NCBI RefSeq assembly: GCF_946902905.1
Contig: NZ_OX336385.1
Span: 124,001-188,000, forward strand
Length of the DNA stretch: 64,000 nt
Reading direction: 5' to 3'
Origin: Streptococcus sp. Marseille-Q6470
GTDB lineage: Bacteria > Bacillota > Bacilli > Lactobacillales > Streptococcaceae
This document shows positions 62,478-64,000 of this stretch, piece after piece. The translations under genes and the position numbers were made by a program. The notes beneath the pieces were generated by a model, which saw nothing but the letters and a program-made list of their open reading frames with translations, did not search any database and was not told the DNA's origin. Position 1 is the stretch's first letter; each line of letters starts with the position of its first letter.

Positions 62478-63718
62478 TATAATTTTTCATTTACAAATCG
62501 AACGAAACGATTCCACCATACTTTTAAGAAAAAGGCTTTTTCAACATTTTTTTCAGCAACCATATCAAAGGTTGGATTATCAGTAGTAATATAACCTTGA
62601 CCAACTAAGTCTTTGTCTTCATAAGTCAGATGACCAACCACTGTACCTGCCTCAAGTGGTGCAGTATGCTCAGTACTATCAGGTGTATAAGTAATAGATG
62701 ACTGTGCGCGACTACCGAGACGTTGAACGATTTTTATATCTTCTTTAGCGACTGCTGTAACAGTATCTTGCTTTCCGTCATAAATTGGAGATTTACTATC
62801 TTGATAGCTTTCCCCTTGATTGACGATTGTTTGAAGAGCGAAATTGGATGAGATATAATCTAGAAGAGCTGAAGTTGCTGTGAAACGAGCGTAGGGATTG
62901 GTATCTTGGTTGTCAGCGTTAAGGACAACTGTAATGATTCGCATTCCTTTTTCTACAGTTGTTCCGACAAAGGATGCTCCAGCTTTATCAGTCGTACCAG
63001 TTTTAAGACCATCAACACCACCACGATAGGCAGGTAATCCCTCTAACATATAGTTTGTAGAATGAATAGTCATCCCTGCAAAAGTAGAAGAAGGTTTCTT
63101 TGTGATTTCTAAAACCTGAGGATACTTGAGGATAAGATTACGAGCGACAACTGCAACATCATAGGCACTCATCTTGTTTTCGTCATCTTTCTTAGAGCCA
63201 GGATAGATATTATCTCCAAGAGTTTCATTATTTAGACCAGTTGAATTGACGAGGGTAGCATCTTGAATTCCCCATTCAAGAAGTTTGGCTTTCATCATAT
63301 CGACAAAGTCTTTTTCAGATCCAGCAACCTTTTCTGCTAACGCGATAGCTGCACTATTGGCACTAGTTACCAATGTTGCTTCTAACAACTCTTCAACAGT
63401 ATAGTTACGAGCTTCCATAGGAACGTTACTTGCCGCAGAATTGGTTGTCAACTGGTAGGGATAATCTGAAATTTCTACCGGAGTAGAAAGAGTGATTTTA
63501 CCTTGTTCTAGAGCCTCATAGACCAAGTAAACAGTTAGCAACTTACTGATAGAGGCAATCTCTACAGGTTGAGTAGCATCTTTTTCATATAAAATCTTAC
63601 CAGTATTAGCTTCAACAGCTATGGCGTGTTTTGCTGCGACATCAAAATCCTGAGCAAAAACAGTAGTAGCCGAACCAAATGAAATAAGTGTTAGTAATGT
63701 TAAAAATAATTTCTTCAT
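62477..63718 (-). CDS. dacA: D-alanyl-D-alanine carboxypeptidase (PBP3)
   Basis: Low-molecular-weight penicillin-binding protein that trims the terminal D-Ala of peptidoglycan pentapeptides and so controls cross-linking and division placement. 413 residues: signal peptide (about 1-22, cleavage near VFA-QD), catalytic SxxK as SISK (about 56-59), SAN (about 119-121) and KTGT (about 239-242). A beta-rich domain and a C-terminal amphipathic helix (FFLKVWWNRFVRFVNEKL) for membrane attachment follow. No ribosome site is seen; a -10 box ends 9 nt before ATG. Confidence 0.97.
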   Translation of the reverse strand: MKKLFLTLLTLISFGSATTVFAQDFDVAAKHAIAVEANTGKILYEKDATQPVEIASISKLLTVYLVYEALEQGKITLSTPVEISDYPYQLTTNSAASNVPMEARNYTVEELLEATLVTSANSAAIALAEKVAGSEKDFVDMMKAKLLEWGIQDATLVNSTGLNNETLGDNIYPGSKKDDENKMSAYDVAVVARNLILKYPQVLEITKKPSSTFAGMTIHSTNYMLEGLPAYRGGVDGLKTGTTDKAGASFVGTTVEKGMRIITVVLNADNQDTNPYARFTATSALLDYISSNFALQTIVNQGESYQDSKSPIYDGKQDTVTAVAKEDIKIVQRLGSRAQSSITYTPDSTEHTAPLEAGTVVGHLTYEDKDLVGQGYITTDNPTFDMVAEKNVEKAFFLKVWWNRFVRFVNEKL

Positions 63719-63727
63719 AGTAATTGT

Positions 63728-63736
63728 ATTCTATCA
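63728..63736 (-). promoter_or_regulatory. Extended -10 promoter of dacA
   Basis: Minus strand TGATAGAAT ends 9 nt before the ATG at 63718, so the 5' leader would be only 2-3 nt long. There is no Shine-Dalgarno sequence in the gap. Confidence 0.55.
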
Positions 63737-63823
63737 TAAAGACAAAAAATATTCTTGTTTTTATAATGAAGGTTATCAATCTTTTTGGAAATATGGTAAA
63801 ATAGGAAAAAGAGGAGGTGGCTT

Positions 63824-64000
63824 ATGTTTCGGAGAAATAAATTGTTCTTCTGGACCACTGAGATATTATTAATTACCTTAATTTTCTACTTATGGAGAGA
63901 AATGGGTGCTATTATTACACCGTTTGTAAGTGTCGTAAATACAATCATGATTCCCTTTTTACTAGGTGGATTTCTATACTACTTAACAAATCCAATCGTC
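63824..64000 (+). CDS. AI-2E family transporter, 3'-truncated by window edge
   Basis: First 59 codons of a gene that runs out of the window. ATG 63824 has an AGGAGGTGG ribosome site. The N-terminus MFRRNKLFFWTTEILLITLI and the segment PFVSVVNTIMIPFLLGGFLYYLTNPIV are typical of the PerM/YdbI-like AI-2E transporter family. Family roles range from signal export to sodium/proton exchange. The rest is needed for a firm call. It is divergent from dacA, 105 bp apart. Confidence 0.8.
   Translation, partial: MFRRNKLFFWTTEILLITLIFYLWREMGAIITPFVSVVNTIMIPFLLGGFLYYLTNPIV

Overview
This window is a chromosomal segment of a Mitis-group Streptococcus (S. mitis, S. oralis or close relative, near S. pneumoniae). 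I infer this from the low-GC DNA, the CiaR/CiaH pair, a BOX-type repeat otherwise known from pneumococci, pneumococcal-like protein sequences (MetG, PepN, ParC, DacA) and gene orders such as parE-parC-ilvE and sufCDSUB-dacA. I see no phage, IS element, CRISPR array or rRNA. Two tRNA genes are present.

Layout. 1-3685: end of an ABC exporter (ATPase and FtsX-type permease), then metG. 3788-9905: accessory island with an aldo/keto reductase, a DUF2829 protein, an SDR oxidoreductase, a run of SUKH/Imm51-like small proteins that looks like an orphan immunity cluster, a frameshifted gene, a BOX repeat, and a tightly overlapping Nudix / PEP-synthase-like / ASCH gene trio. 10098-11906: an LPXTG surface adhesin on the minus strand, bracketed by direct repeats of the pepN promoter region, so probably inserted. 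12210-17175: pepN, ciaRH and a DUF3270 membrane protein. 17506-24690: a U32-family gene, then rpiA-deoB-DUF1697-punA-ClC-amidotransferase-deoD. 24776-26982: a kinase-like protein, rpsT, coaA and a small membrane protein. 27040-34798: RsmC-like methyltransferase, pdp, deoC, cdd and a BMP-lipoprotein nucleoside ABC importer. 34829-37820: plsY and an amino-acid ABC transporter. 37967-45738: parE and parC separated by an unstable patch holding a truncated and an intact ANT(6)-like gene plus fragments of fic and GNAT genes. 45864-51542: ilvE, a peptide-binding lipoprotein, DUF969/DUF979 with pcp, and DUF2969. 51592-55577: tRNA-Tyr, tRNA-Gln, rpsA, fRMsr and dnaX. 55732-60926: the SUF Fe-S operon. 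60992-64000: an APC permease, dacA and the start of an AI-2E family transporter.

How the genes work together. The two nucleoside blocks form a near-complete salvage route. PnrA and its ABC partners import nucleosides; Cdd deaminates cytidine; Pdp, PunA and DeoD cleave nucleosides to pentose-1-phosphates; DeoB, DeoC and RpiA pass the sugars to central metabolism.

Most notable observations. (1) Two divergent copies of a long structured RNA hairpin sit 12-14 nt before the deoD and parC start codons. Their stems differ in sequence but stay paired, while the internal loops are conserved, and neither start has a nearby Shine-Dalgarno site. (2) The LPXTG gene insertion duplicated the pepN promoter and left one copy firing into a terminator. 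(3) A Nudix / stand-alone PEP-synthase C-terminal domain / ASCH overlapping trio has no function I know of. (4) Several genes have an extended -10 box only 6-7 nt before ATG, the signature of leaderless mRNAs.
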